In this document: positions 9,477-17,792 of the stretch, in pieces
Numbering within the stretch: position 1 is the first letter of the stretch
How the letters are laid out: every line of letters starts with the position of its first letter
Assembly (NCBI RefSeq): GCF_003584645.1
Contig: NZ_AP017928.1
Coordinates: forward strand, 3,448,395 to 3,512,394
DNA: 64,000 nt
DNA from: Methylocaldum marinum
Lineage (GTDB): Bacteria; Pseudomonadota; Gammaproteobacteria; Methylococcales; Methylococcaceae
Direction: 5' to 3'
Notes under the pieces: generated by a model
The model's database searches: none
What the model was told of the DNA's origin: nothing
What the model saw: the letters and a program-made list of their open reading frames with translations, nothing else
Position numbers and translations under genes: made by a program

Positions 9477-9651
9477 AACGAAGTTTATTTCGCTATTAGG
9501 CTGATCTCACTGAGTCAAGGAAGGGGGGACAACACTGAACGAAGAACGACCTTTTGCGCGGGCGAACCGGTTTCCTTGCCGCCGCCGCTGTAATCAGGAC
9601 CTGGGCACACTGTCACAGGTCATCGGCTAAAACAATTGGGGGACACAACTT

Positions 9652-11118
9652 GTGACTATAAAAAAAGCAGCGCTCGCCGTCGCGTGTAACGACCTGTTTC
9701 CGATCAATTTCGGGCGAATGTCTTTGCTCGGTGCCTTCATGATGGGGCTATCGGCCGCGCCCCCAAGCCTCGCGGATTCCAAGGACAACGACAGTTCCAC
9801 CCACAATTACTTCGTCGAAGCCCGAAGCTACAGAACGCAGCCATACGGCGACCCGCCGACCTATTCCCGGAACCTGAGCAAAACCGGCATCGCTCCCGCC
9901 AAGGATATCGATTGGCTCGATGTCGGCCTGGACTTTCGCATGCGCTACGAATATCGCGAGAACGATTTCCGACGACCGGCCAATGCCGATCCGGACGAGC
10001 CGATACTGTTGCGGACTCGCGCTTTCCTCGGCGTCAAGAACATTTTGGATCCCTTCCGTTTTGCGCTCGAGTTCGAAGACGCGCGGCTTTACAACAGCAA
10101 CTTCGTGCGAGCCGACAGCGAAGTGAACGAGTTCGAACTCATCCAGGGATTCGCGGAACTCTATTTCGAAAATGCGCTCGGTTCCCATCGTCCACTACGG
10201 GTGCGGGCTGGCCGGCAGGCGCTGGAACTCGTGGATAAACGGCTGATTGCCAACAACCAGTTTCGCAACACGACCAACAATTTCGAAGGGTTTCGCGTCA
10301 CGCTGGGCCAGCAGACAAACGACTGGGACCTGGATTTGCTGGCCTACAAGCCCGTCCAACGCCTCAAGTACGACTTCGACGAGCCGATCGAACAACAATG
10401 GCTTTACGGCGCGGTCGCCGGTTGGCGCCGCTGGTCCCCTTTCGTCACCCTCCAGCCCTATTACTTGGGCTACAAGGTCGACAACAAGAACGGCGCGACA
10501 GACCAGAACATTCATAGTACCGCGCTGCGCGGTTACGGCCTTATCGGCAACACCGGCTTCGACTACGACTTCGATGTGGTTTATCAGTTCGGCCGCAGCA
10601 ACGGCAACCAACAGCACGACGCCTGGGCATCCGTCGTCGAACTCGGCTATACCTTCGCGGGCTCGCCCTGGAAGCCCCGGATCAGTGCCCTCTACGGCTA
10701 TGGGACTGGCGACAGAAATCCCAACGACAAGGTCAACAACCGCTTCAACTCGCTGTTCGGCTTTAATCAACCCTGGTCCAGAAACGACTACTTTTCATGG
10801 GACAACGTCAGCGCCCCGAAGCTCCGCCTGGAATTCACGCCTTACAAGGGCGTGCGCATCGACACCGCCTACAACGCCTATTGGCTCGCCAGTGACCGGG
10901 ATAGCTGGCGGCGAGTCAACCTGCGCGATAGAACCGGCCGAAGCGGAGATTTTCTGGGCCACGAGTTCGATATCCGCGTGCGCTATAGGCCGATACCGCG
11001 CGTCGAAACGGAACTCAGCTATGCCCGTTTTACGCCCGGCGAGTTCCCCAAAAACCTGGGCAAAGCGCTTCCGAGCAATTTTTTCTATTTCCAAGTTTCA
11101 CTTAACGCGTTCGAATGA
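9652..11118 (+). CDS. Outer-membrane beta-barrel, alginate-export (AlgE-like) family
   Basis: A 488-residue exported protein starting at GTG 9652 after GGGGGAC. A hydrophobic leader (MSLLGAFMMGLSAAPPSLA) precedes a mature part rich in alternating aromatic/polar strands. Typical family stretches are DVGLDFRMRYEYREN, LRTRAFLGVKN, FEDARLYN and RAGRQALELVDKRLI, and the chain ends in an aromatic-rich strand. AlgE-like barrels are outer-membrane channels for anionic polymers and other solutes. This one lies 61 bases before modA on the same strand and downstream of candidate ModE boxes, so it may be an outer-membrane route for molybdate or a molybdenum complex; no alginate genes are nearby. Confidence 0.85.
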   Translation: MTIKKAALAVACNDLFPINFGRMSLLGAFMMGLSAAPPSLADSKDNDSSTHNYFVEARSYRTQPYGDPPTYSRNLSKTGIAPAKDIDWLDVGLDFRMRYEYRENDFRRPANADPDEPILLRTRAFLGVKNILDPFRFALEFEDARLYNSNFVRADSEVNEFELIQGFAELYFENALGSHRPLRVRAGRQALELVDKRLIANNQFRNTTNNFEGFRVTLGQQTNDWDLDLLAYKPVQRLKYDFDEPIEQQWLYGAVAGWRRWSPFVTLQPYYLGYKVDNKNGATDQNIHSTALRGYGLIGNTGFDYDFDVVYQFGRSNGNQQHDAWASVVELGYTFAGSPWKPRISALYGYGTGDRNPNDKVNNRFNSLFGFNQPWSRNDYFSWDNVSAPKLRLEFTPYKGVRIDTAYNAYWLASDRDSWRRVNLRDRTGRSGDFLGHEFDIRVRYRPIPRVETELSYARFTPGEFPKNLGKALPSNFFYFQVSLNAFE

Positions 11119-11179
11119 ACCTGTCCGTGCTTAATCCGTTCCGACCCGTTGTTTCATTCCAAGAGAGGAGATTCTTTCC

Positions 11180-11941
11180 ATGTCCATGCACACCCTTAAA
11201 ACCATTTCTATCACCGCGATCCTTATCCTATGGGGTATCAATGCCGCCTTCGCCGATGTCACCGTCTTCGCCGCCGCGAGCCTGACCAACGCCCTCTCCG
11301 ACGTCGGCAAAGCCTTCGAAGCGGCGCATAAAATCCCGGTCAAGTTTTCCTTCGCATCCTCTTCGGCCCTGGCCAAGCAAATCGAACAGGGCGCGCCGGC
11401 CGACGTCTTCGCTTCGGCCGACACCAAGTGGATGGACTACCTGGACGGCAAAGGCAAGATCGACCACAGTACCCGGTCGAACCTGCTGGGCAACACCCTG
11501 GTGCTGATTGCGCCGCAAAGCAAGGGCTTTCCGGTCACCATGAAAAAAGGCTTCGATCTTGCTGGCGCTTTCCGGGGCAAACTGTGCACCGGCGTGGTCG
11601 AGTCGGTTCCGGTCGGCATTTACGCCAAGGAAGCCTTGACCCGGCTGGGCTTGTGGGAAAGCATCCAGCCCCGCGTGGTCGGCGCTCAAGATGTGCGCGC
11701 TGCACTGAACTTGGTCGAGCGCGGTGAATGCGATACCGGCATCGTCTACGAGACCGATGCGAAACTGAGCAAAAAAGTGGAGGTGATCGGACGCTTTCCG
11801 GCGGACTCTCATTCGCCCATCGTGTATCCTTTCGCCTTGGTCACCCAATCCGGTGACGCCAAGAAATTCCTGGATTATCTAAAACAAAAACCGTCGGCCG
11901 AGATATTCGCCAAATACGGGTTCAAGCTGTTGGAGCAATGA
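11180..11941 (+). CDS. modA: Molybdate ABC transporter substrate-binding protein
   Basis: A 253-residue periplasmic protein with a signal peptide (ITAILILWGINAAFA) and the ModA opening DVTVFAAASLTNALSDVGKAFE. Further family stretches are FASSSALAKQIEQGAPADVFASAD, TRSNLLGNTLVLIAP and GECDTGIVYETDA. It captures molybdate or tungstate for ModBC. A good GAGAGGAG site precedes the ATG. It is the second gene of the barrel-modA-modE-mop-modB-modC cluster; modE begins 34 bases downstream. Confidence 0.95.
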   Translation: MSMHTLKTISITAILILWGINAAFADVTVFAAASLTNALSDVGKAFEAAHKIPVKFSFASSSALAKQIEQGAPADVFASADTKWMDYLDGKGKIDHSTRSNLLGNTLVLIAPQSKGFPVTMKKGFDLAGAFRGKLCTGVVESVPVGIYAKEALTRLGLWESIQPRVVGAQDVRAALNLVERGECDTGIVYETDAKLSKKVEVIGRFPADSHSPIVYPFALVTQSGDAKKFLDYLKQKPSAEIFAKYGFKLLEQ

Positions 11942-11974
11942 CCCGTACCGGCCGGCGATTCGTGACACCCTGGT

Positions 11975-12790
11975 ATGGATCCGCATTCGAAGCACTCCGA
12001 ACAGTCGATTCCTTTGCTGGAAGGCGAAATCCGCCTGATCGGCGGCCTCAACGAGCGTCTCTTCCGACTGCTCGCCGCCATCGAAAAAACCGGCTCCATC
12101 AACCGCGCGGCCAAAGACGTCGGCCTGAGCTACAAGGGCGCCTGGGAAATGGTGGAGCGGGCCAACAACCTGTGCCCGCAGGTGCTGGTTTCCACCGCCG
12201 TCGGCGGCCGCCACGGCGGCGGCACCAAGCTCACCGCCACCGGCCGCGAATTATTGGAACTCTTTACCCGGCTGCAGGAAGAGCACCGCCGCTTCCTGGC
12301 GACGAAAAACCGGGAGCTGGCCGATAATCCCAATCTCGTTTTCCTGCTCAGGCGTCTGAACTCGAAAGCGAGCGAACGCAACCAGCTTTTCGGCAAAGTG
12401 ACCGCCATCCGCATCGGCGCCGTCACCGTCGAGGTGTCCATCACGCTCAAGGGCGGCGAAACGATCATATCGGCCATCACCAAGGAATCGGCGGACGCCT
12501 TCGGCCTGAAGTACGGCGACCCGGTGATGGCCCTGATCAAGGCCCCGTTCGTCATGGTCGTCAAGGATTTCGGCGGATACCGCCTGTCCGAGCGCAATCA
12601 GCTGAAAGGAACGGTCAAGCGCATCCAACGCGGTTCGGTGAATTCCGAAGTGGTGATCGAACTCGCGGGCGGCGACTCGGTGGCCGCCATCATCACTACC
12701 GAGAGCCTGGAGGCCATGGGCCTCCGCGAAGGCGAAACGGCCTGGGCCGTGATCAAGACCGGCTCGGTCATACTCGGGGTTGAAAAGTAG
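11975..12790 (+). CDS. modE: Molybdate-responsive regulator ModE
   Basis: A 271-residue ModE. The N-terminal winged helix (about 20-90) has KTGSINRAAKDVGLSYKGAWEMVERANN and the family GGRHGGGTKLTATGRELL stretch. After a linker come two Mop domains (about 127-192 and 199-268), opening SERNQLFGKVTAIR and SERNQLKGTVKRIQ. Bound molybdate makes ModE repress molybdate import and adjust molybdoenzyme genes. Its targets here may be the boxes at 4234, 9267 and 9453. Unlike in E. coli it is encoded inside the mod operon, between modA and modB. Confidence 0.95.
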   Translation: MDPHSKHSEQSIPLLEGEIRLIGGLNERLFRLLAAIEKTGSINRAAKDVGLSYKGAWEMVERANNLCPQVLVSTAVGGRHGGGTKLTATGRELLELFTRLQEEHRRFLATKNRELADNPNLVFLLRRLNSKASERNQLFGKVTAIRIGAVTVEVSITLKGGETIISAITKESADAFGLKYGDPVMALIKAPFVMVVKDFGGYRLSERNQLKGTVKRIQRGSVNSEVVIELAGGDSVAAIITTESLEAMGLREGETAWAVIKTGSVILGVEK

Positions 12791-12834
12791 AAGCTTATTT
12801 GGGTTTGGGATCGGCTTCCGCCTTACTGTGCGTA

Positions 12835-12911
12835 AAGAAAGTAAAGTTCAATTCCAATCGCCCCCCACCCTCTCCCAGAGGGAGAGGGTGCTCTTGGGGC
12901 TTTACTTTCTT
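12835..12911. repeat. Small inverted-repeat element between modE and mop
   Basis: AAGAAAGTAAAG (12835-12846) is repeated perfectly in reverse at 12900-12911. Inside lies the dyad CCCTCTCCC-AGA-GGGAGAGGG (12868-12888), also found at 20659-20679. The whole could fold as one 77-base hairpin and may act as a mobile miniature element or as an mRNA structure between modE and mop. Confidence 0.7.
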
Positions 12912-13049
12912 GACCATGAGTAATAACAAGGCCGAAACCGGAACTGCCGTTTTTCGGGACGGAAAGACCCGCCCCGCCCCGCTCGCCGCATGGATGGGGT
13001 ACGACACGAACTTCCACCGGCGGGAATCGTTGGGACACCCTCAAGCCAC

Positions 13050-13137
13050 AGGAGGAAGAACACCGCCGCTTTACGTCACTGAACGACAACACATTAACCT
13101 GGAATTCCAACTTCAATTTTTATTGGGGACATCGAAT
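13050..13137 (+). pseudogene. Remnant of a second modE linker upstream of mop
   Basis: Codons at 13055-13072 read EEEHRRF, matching QEEHRRF at the same place in the intact modE linker. After a frame change, FLLGTSNMKASARNQ leads into the Mop gene and aligns with FLLRRLNSKASERNQ of ModE. DNA identity is also evident (gaagaacaccgccgctt against gaagagcaccgccgctt). No winged-helix sequence is seen upstream (12912-13049). The stretch looks like what remains of a duplicated modE after loss of the DNA-binding half. Confidence 0.6.
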
Positions 13138-13566
13138 ATGAAAGCAAGTGCACGCAATCAACTCGTCGGCAAAGTCACCGACATCCGTATCGGCGCAGTC
13201 ACCGTGGAAGTGACCGTCGGCCTCAAGGGCGGAGGCACCATCGTATCCGCCATCACCAAGGAATCGGCCGACGCGCTCGGCGTCAAGAAAGGCGACGACG
13301 TGATCGCCCTGATCAAGGCTCCGTCGATCACGATCGTCAAGGATTTCGGCGGCTATCGCCTGTCCGCGCGCAACCAGCTGAAAGGGACGGTCAAACGCAT
13401 TCAAACCGGTGCGGTAAACTCGGAGGTCATCGTTGAACTATCGGGGGGCGACTCGGTAGCGGCCATCATCACCAACGAAAGCGTGGAATCGATGGGGCTG
13501 TGCGAAGGCGATACCGCCTGCGCCGTGGTCAAGGCCGGCTCGATCATACTCGGGGTTAAAGCCTAA
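13138..13566 (+). CDS. mop: Two-domain molybdopterin/molybdate-binding Mop protein
   Basis: A 142-residue cytoplasmic protein made of two Mop (TOBE-like) domains, about residues 3-68 and 73-140. They open with SARNQLVGKVTDIRIGAVTVEV and SARNQLKGTVKRIQTGAVNSEV, nearly identical to those of the adjacent ModE. Oligomers of such molbindins store molybdate. The frame is open further upstream, but ATG 13138 is chosen because it gives the family start; the upstream part covers a repeat and degraded sequence. In nitrogen fixers Mop-type storage supports FeMo-cofactor synthesis. Confidence 0.9.
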   Translation: MKASARNQLVGKVTDIRIGAVTVEVTVGLKGGGTIVSAITKESADALGVKKGDDVIALIKAPSITIVKDFGGYRLSARNQLKGTVKRIQTGAVNSEVIVELSGGDSVAAIITNESVESMGLCEGDTACAVVKAGSIILGVKA

Positions 13567-13747
13567 GAAGCCGGCGTCCGGGGTATCGGCTTTCCGTCCC
13601 GAAACCGGAAACGGTTGATTTTCGAGCGGAAAGCCGCCCCGTTCGCCGTATTGATCTGGCCTCTGCGCCGCTGCGAACGCCGGTCGTCCGCAACGGCATC
13701 GTCCCGAATCCGAATACAAAGTCTTTTTTCATGCCGGCAAATCAATC

Positions 13748-14440
13748 ATGGAACTGACAGCGGAAGAGTGGTCCGCGCTGTCGCTGTCGCTCAAGGTCAG
13801 TCTCTGGTGCGTCGCAGCGGTCATTCCCCCCGGCGTGCTGCTGGGATGGCTGCTCGCCCGCCGTCAGTTCCGCGGGAAATCCGTGGTCGAAGCCATCGTG
13901 CACATGCCCATGGTATTGCCCCCGGTCGTGACCGGCTACGTTCTGCTGCTCACTTTCGGACGCAACGGCTGGCTGGGCCAATGGCTGGACGCCTGGTTCG
14001 GCATCCGCCTGGCGTTTACCTGGAAAGGCGCGGTGATCGCTTCGGCGGTGATGAGTTTCCCGCTCATGGTGCGCGCGGTGCGGCTTTCCATGAGCCTGAT
14101 CGAATCGCGGCTGGAACAGGCCGCCAGCACGCTGGGCGCAAGTCCGTTGCAAGTCTTTTTTACCGTAACCCTGCCCCTGGCCGCCCCCGGCATCGTCACC
14201 GGGGCGATACTCAGCTTCGCGCGCAGCCTCGGCGAGTTCGGCGCCACCATTACCTTTGTCGGCAATATCGAAAACGAAACCCGCACCTTGCCGCTAGCCT
14301 TATATACTTATACCCAAACGCCGGGCACCGAGGAACCGGCCATGCGCCTGGTGCTGATCTCCATGGCCGCGGCATTCGCCGCCCTGATCGGGAGCGAAGT
14401 GCTGACCCGGCGCGCCGAACGGCGGCTGAGCGGTGAATAA
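13748..14440 (+). CDS. modB: Molybdate ABC transporter permease
   Basis: A 230-residue inner-membrane protein with five or so hydrophobic segments. The ModB pattern is clear: opening WSALSLSLKVSLWCV, GYVLLLTFGRNGWLG, and the coupling motif EQAASTLGASPLQVFFTVTLPLAAPGIVTGAILSFARSLGEFGATITFVGN. It pairs with ModC, whose gene overlaps or closely follows. The 181 bases between mop and modB hold no recognised gene. Confidence 0.95.
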   Translation: MELTAEEWSALSLSLKVSLWCVAAVIPPGVLLGWLLARRQFRGKSVVEAIVHMPMVLPPVVTGYVLLLTFGRNGWLGQWLDAWFGIRLAFTWKGAVIASAVMSFPLMVRAVRLSMSLIESRLEQAASTLGASPLQVFFTVTLPLAAPGIVTGAILSFARSLGEFGATITFVGNIENETRTLPLALYTYTQTPGTEEPAMRLVLISMAAAFAALIGSEVLTRRAERRLSGE

Positions 14441-14450
14441 GAGTTATCGC

Positions 14451-15557
14451 ATGCTATCCCTCGACATCGAACTGCGGCGCCATGCCTTCGACCTGGTCGC
14501 GCAACTGGAACTGAACGGCAGCGTCACCGGCCTGTTCGGTCCCTCGGGCTCGGGCAAGAGCTCGCTGCTCGGGATCATCGCCGGGCTGGTCCGGCCACAG
14601 CGGGGACGCCTGGTGCTCGACGGCGAAACGCTCTACGACGGCGCGAGCGGCGTCTACCTACCGCCGCACCGGCGCCGGATCGGCCTGGTGTTTCAGGACA
14701 GCCAGCTGTTCCCGCATTACTCGGTCAAAGGCAATCTGCTCTACGGCTTCAAGCAGACCCCTCCGAACCAGCGCCGCTTCCGCTTCGACGACATCGTCGA
14801 TCTCTTGGGACTGGGTCCCTTGCTCAACGCTCATCCGCGCAAAATCTCCGGCGGCGAAAAACAGCGGGTGGCTCTGGGCCGTTCCCTGCTCGCCTCGCCG
14901 CGGCTGCTGCTGCTGGACGAACCGCTGGCGTCCCTGGATCAGGGACTAAAAGCGCAAATTCTGCCGTTCCTGCAAAGGATCCGGGACGAATTGCAGCTGC
15001 CCATGATTTACGTGTCCCATGCCTTGTCGGAAATCCTGCATCTGACCGACCAGCTGGTGCTGATCAAACAAGGCCGCATCCGCGCCGCCGGCGCGCTGCA
15101 GGACATCCTGCAAAATCCGCAAACGGATCACGCCGCCCCGCTGGGATTGGACAACACCCTTCCGGTAACCATCGAATCCCACGACGTCGAAGGCGGTTGC
15201 ACGCTGGCCCGCTTCCGCGACCTCCGTCTGGCTCTGCCGCTGCGCGAGCAGCTGACGATCGGCCAAGTCGCTTACGTTTCGATACAGCGCGGCGAGGTGG
15301 CCTTGTGCCGCCAGGCCGTGCCCGGCTTGTCCATTCAGAACCAGGTGCCGGGACGAATCATCAGGATCGAACCGTATGGCGAAAGCGTGGCGGTGCGGAT
15401 CGACGCCGGAGCGCCCCTGGTCGCGGAAATCACGCCGCGCGCCTGTCGGGAGCTGGACCTGAAAGAAGGCGAAGCCGTTTACTGCCTGATCAAGACGCGT
15501 TCGTTTTCCTATCTCATCGAGCAAACGCGGGGCGATTTCAAATTGTCCGGGGCGTGA
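14451..15557 (+). CDS. modC: Molybdate ABC transporter ATP-binding protein
   Basis: A 368-residue ModC. Walker A is GPSGSGKSS, signature ISGGEKQ, Walker B LLLLDEPLASLD and the switch His lies in VSHALSE; the C-terminal Mop domain has SIQNQVPGRI and PLVAEITPRA. All ATPase residues are present, unlike in the stand-alone copy at 7925-9160. GTG 14433 overlapping the modB stop is an alternative start, but ATG 14451 gives the usual MLSLDIELRR opening. It energises molybdate import through ModB. Confidence 0.94.
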   Translation: MLSLDIELRRHAFDLVAQLELNGSVTGLFGPSGSGKSSLLGIIAGLVRPQRGRLVLDGETLYDGASGVYLPPHRRRIGLVFQDSQLFPHYSVKGNLLYGFKQTPPNQRRFRFDDIVDLLGLGPLLNAHPRKISGGEKQRVALGRSLLASPRLLLLDEPLASLDQGLKAQILPFLQRIRDELQLPMIYVSHALSEILHLTDQLVLIKQGRIRAAGALQDILQNPQTDHAAPLGLDNTLPVTIESHDVEGGCTLARFRDLRLALPLREQLTIGQVAYVSIQRGEVALCRQAVPGLSIQNQVPGRIIRIEPYGESVAVRIDAGAPLVAEITPRACRELDLKEGEAVYCLIKTRSFSYLIEQTRGDFKLSGA

Positions 15558-15754
15558 CGGACGGAGCGCCCCATCAGCAGGATCTGCGCTATGCCGATTA
15601 TCGATCGGGCCGTGACGCACCCCATTACCCACAAGTCCTTTACCTATGGAAGCCCGGCCAGTCGCGCCGCTCCAAGTGCTTGATTTTCGACTTGCGCCAG
15701 AGGGCCATCGCCTTGAATCGGAACCTTGGTGTGGCAGGCAACAAATTGATTTAA
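15554..15754 (+). CDS. Small hypothetical protein after modC
   Basis: GTG 15554 overlaps the modC stop (GTGA) and opens a 66-residue frame with a plausible composition, including YADYRSGRDAPHYPQVLYLWKP and IFDLRQRAIALNR. I do not recognise it. It ends shortly before the left end of the IS element, so it could be the remainder of a longer gene. A chance open frame is possible. Confidence 0.3.
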   Translation: MTDGAPHQQDLRYADYRSGRDAPHYPQVLYLWKPGQSRRSKCLIFDLRQRAIALNRNLGVAGNKLI

Positions 15755-15953
15755 AAGCTGTAAAAAGATGCGGGTAATGGGGTGGGCCGTAACGCCATGG
15801 AGTCCTGCCGGCGCGACAAGCCGGCGCTACACCGCCAAATCCGCCCCCGACTTGGCGGCAAGCGGCTATACCTTGACCCGGTGCGTGACAAGCCCCACCG
15901 TTCAGGGCGGGGAAGGATAGCGCGGACGGCGGAGCCGTCCTTGTCTTTGGGTT

Positions 15954-16367
15954 TCAGTGTGGGGTTTGCTGCTGCTCGATGTACTGGCGCACGATGGAAA
16001 TCGGCGCGCCGCCGCAGCTTGAAGCGAAATAGGACGGCGACCACAGCACGCCTTTCCAGTAGCGCTTCTGGATGTCGGGCCGTTCCTTCCGCAGCAGGCG
16101 ACTGGAGACGCCTTTGAGGCTGTTCACGAGATTGGAGACAGCCACCTTGGGCGGGTATTCCACAAGCAGGTGAACGTGATCGTCCTCGCCGTCCATCTCG
16201 ATCAGTTGCGCCTCGAAGTCGGCGCAGACCTTGGCGAAGATCGTGCGCAGCCGGTTGATGGCGTCGCCATCGAATACCCTGCGGCGATACTTCGCCACAA
16301 AGACCAAGTGGACGTGCATTTTGAAAACGCATTGCCGTCCATGCCTTATATCGTTGTCATTGTTCAT
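15954..16367 (-). CDS. tnpA: IS200/IS605 transposase TnpA (Y1 HUH)
   Basis: About 137 residues from ATG 16367. The HUH pair is in DDHVHLLVEYPP and the catalytic tyrosine is most likely in SIVRQYIEQQ near the C-terminus. Other family stretches are HLVFVAKYRRRVF and NLVNSLKGVSSRLLRKE. It cuts and joins single-stranded DNA at the element ends. The protein appears full length and uninterrupted, so the element may be active. Confidence 0.92.
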   Translation of the reverse strand: MNNDNDIRHGRQCVFKMHVHLVFVAKYRRRVFDGDAINRLRTIFAKVCADFEAQLIEMDGEDDHVHLLVEYPPKVAVSNLVNSLKGVSSRLLRKERPDIQKRYWKGVLWSPSYFASSCGGAPISIVRQYIEQQQTPH

Positions 16368-16382
16368 AGACCAAACTATACT

Positions 16383-17609
16383 ATGCGCATGCAACGCCTC
16401 AAAGCCTTCACATTCGAACTACGCCCGACCGGCGAGCAGCAGCGCCGGATGCGCCGCTTCGCCGGCTCGTGCCGGTTCGTCTACAACAAGGCGCTGGCGT
16501 TGCAGAAAGAGCGCTACGAGCGCGGAGAGAAGAAGCTGGGCTACGCCGGGCTATGCAAGCTGCTCACCGAGTGGCGCAACAGCGATGAAACGGCGTGGTT
16601 GGCGGATGCGCCAGTGCATCCGCTGCAACAGACTCTCAAGGATTTGGAGCGGGCCTACAGCAACTTCTTCGCCAAGCGGGCCGACTTTCCACGTTTCAAG
16701 AAGAAAGGCCAGCGCGACAGCTTCCGCTACCCCGACCCGAAACAGATCAAGCTCGATCAGGGCAACAGTCGCATCTTCCTGCCCAAGCTCGGCCGGCTGC
16801 GCTATCGCAATAGCCGGGATGTGCTGGGTACGGTGAAGAACGTCACCGTCAGCCTGTCGGGCGGTAAGTGGTTCGTGTCGATCCAGACCGAGCGCGAGGT
16901 CGAGCAGCCCATCCCGCAGGGTGGCGCGGTCGGCATCGACATGGGGCTGGCCCGGTTCGCCACGCTCTCGGATGGCACGTTCTACGCGCCGCTCAACAGC
17001 TTCAAGCGGCATGAGACACGCTTGCGCAAGGCACAGCAAGCCCTCTCCCGCAAAGTGAAGTTCAGCAACAACCGGAAGAAGGCGAAAGCCCGCGTCCAGC
17101 GCATTCATTCCCGCATCGGCAACGCCCGCCGCGACTTCCTGCACAAGACCTCGACCGCGATCAGCCAAAACCACGCGATGGTGTGTATCGAGGATTTGCA
17201 GGTACGGAACATGTCCAGGTCAGCGGCAGGTACTACCGAACAACCGGGACGAAACGTTCGGGCCAAGTCCGGCCTGAACAAGTCCATCCTCGATCAAGGC
17301 TGGTTCGAGTTCCGCCGCCAACTGGATTACAAGCTGGCGTGGCAAGGCAGCTGGCTGGTTGCAGTGCCGCCACAGAACACGAGCCGTACCTGTCCGTGCT
17401 GCGGCCATGTGTCTGCCGACAACCGGCAGACGCAAGCCCGATTTGCGTGTGTGGAATGTGGCTTCGAGGAAAACGCCGAGGTGGTCGGCGCGATCAATGT
17501 GCTAAGGGCGGGACACGCCCGGTTCGCCTGTGAAGTGAGCGATGCAGTAGGGTCGCCAGCAGCAGGAACCCACCGAAGCGACTCAGGGGCGGCTCAATGC
17601 CGCCCCTGA
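16383..17609 (+). CDS. tnpB: IS605 accessory protein TnpB (RNA-guided nuclease family)
   Basis: A 408-residue TnpB from ATG 16383 (the open frame upstream is not conserved). The N-terminal domain has AFTFELRPTGEQQRRMRRFAGS. RuvC-like motifs are AVGIDMGLARFA (Asp), VCIEDLQVRNM (Glu) and ENAEVVGAINVL, where Glu stands in the place of the usual third Asp. The zinc ribbon is CPCCG...CVECG. Family members use the RNA from their own 3' end to guide DNA cleavage and so keep the element. The stop codon lies in a perfect hairpin at 17582-17610. Confidence 0.92.
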   Translation: MRMQRLKAFTFELRPTGEQQRRMRRFAGSCRFVYNKALALQKERYERGEKKLGYAGLCKLLTEWRNSDETAWLADAPVHPLQQTLKDLERAYSNFFAKRADFPRFKKKGQRDSFRYPDPKQIKLDQGNSRIFLPKLGRLRYRNSRDVLGTVKNVTVSLSGGKWFVSIQTEREVEQPIPQGGAVGIDMGLARFATLSDGTFYAPLNSFKRHETRLRKAQQALSRKVKFSNNRKKAKARVQRIHSRIGNARRDFLHKTSTAISQNHAMVCIEDLQVRNMSRSAAGTTEQPGRNVRAKSGLNKSILDQGWFEFRRQLDYKLAWQGSWLVAVPPQNTSRTCPCCGHVSADNRQTQARFACVECGFEENAEVVGAINVLRAGHARFACEVSDAVGSPAAGTHRSDSGAAQCRP

Positions 17610-17655
17610 GCGCCGTAGGAATCTCCGGCCTTCAGGCCGGGGAGGATGTCAACAA
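17500..17655 (+). ncRNA. Probable omega RNA (reRNA) at the tnpB 3' end
   Basis: In this family the guide RNA overlaps the tnpB 3' end and finishes at the right end of the element. Here the region contains a perfect 12-base stem (CTCAGGGGCGGC with GCCGCCCCTGAG, 17582-17610) and the terminal hairpin at 17625-17640. The 5' limit is a guess. The guide would be the flanking sequence after about 17655. Confidence 0.45.
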
Positions 17656-17792
17656 GAATCTCTCTTACCGTACGCAGCGGGATAGCAGTAGGAGGACATT
17701 TACATCCAGTGCCAGATCAAAACGGAATTTTTGCTGGACCTGGAGATTTGTGCAAACGCTTCAATTAAGGCAGATGGGGGGACAACATATTT

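Larger units (their letters stand above)
15880..17655. mobile_element. IS200/IS605-family insertion sequence with divergent tnpA and tnpB
   Basis: The element holds tnpA on the minus strand and tnpB on the plus strand, starting 16 bases apart. At the left a hairpin CCCCACC-GTTCA-GGGCGGGG lies at 15892-15912, and at the right CCGGCC-TTCA-GGCCGG lies at 17625-17640 followed by GGAGGATGTCAA, typical subterminal structures of the family. These elements transpose as single strands without target duplication. Exact ends are estimated. Sequence at 15755-15879 just outside shows small dyads but no gene. Confidence 0.85.

Noticed and set aside
12799..13137. N-terminal extension of the Mop protein to ATG 12799
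   Set aside because: It would translate a repeat hairpin and degraded sequence; ATG 13138 gives the exact family start.
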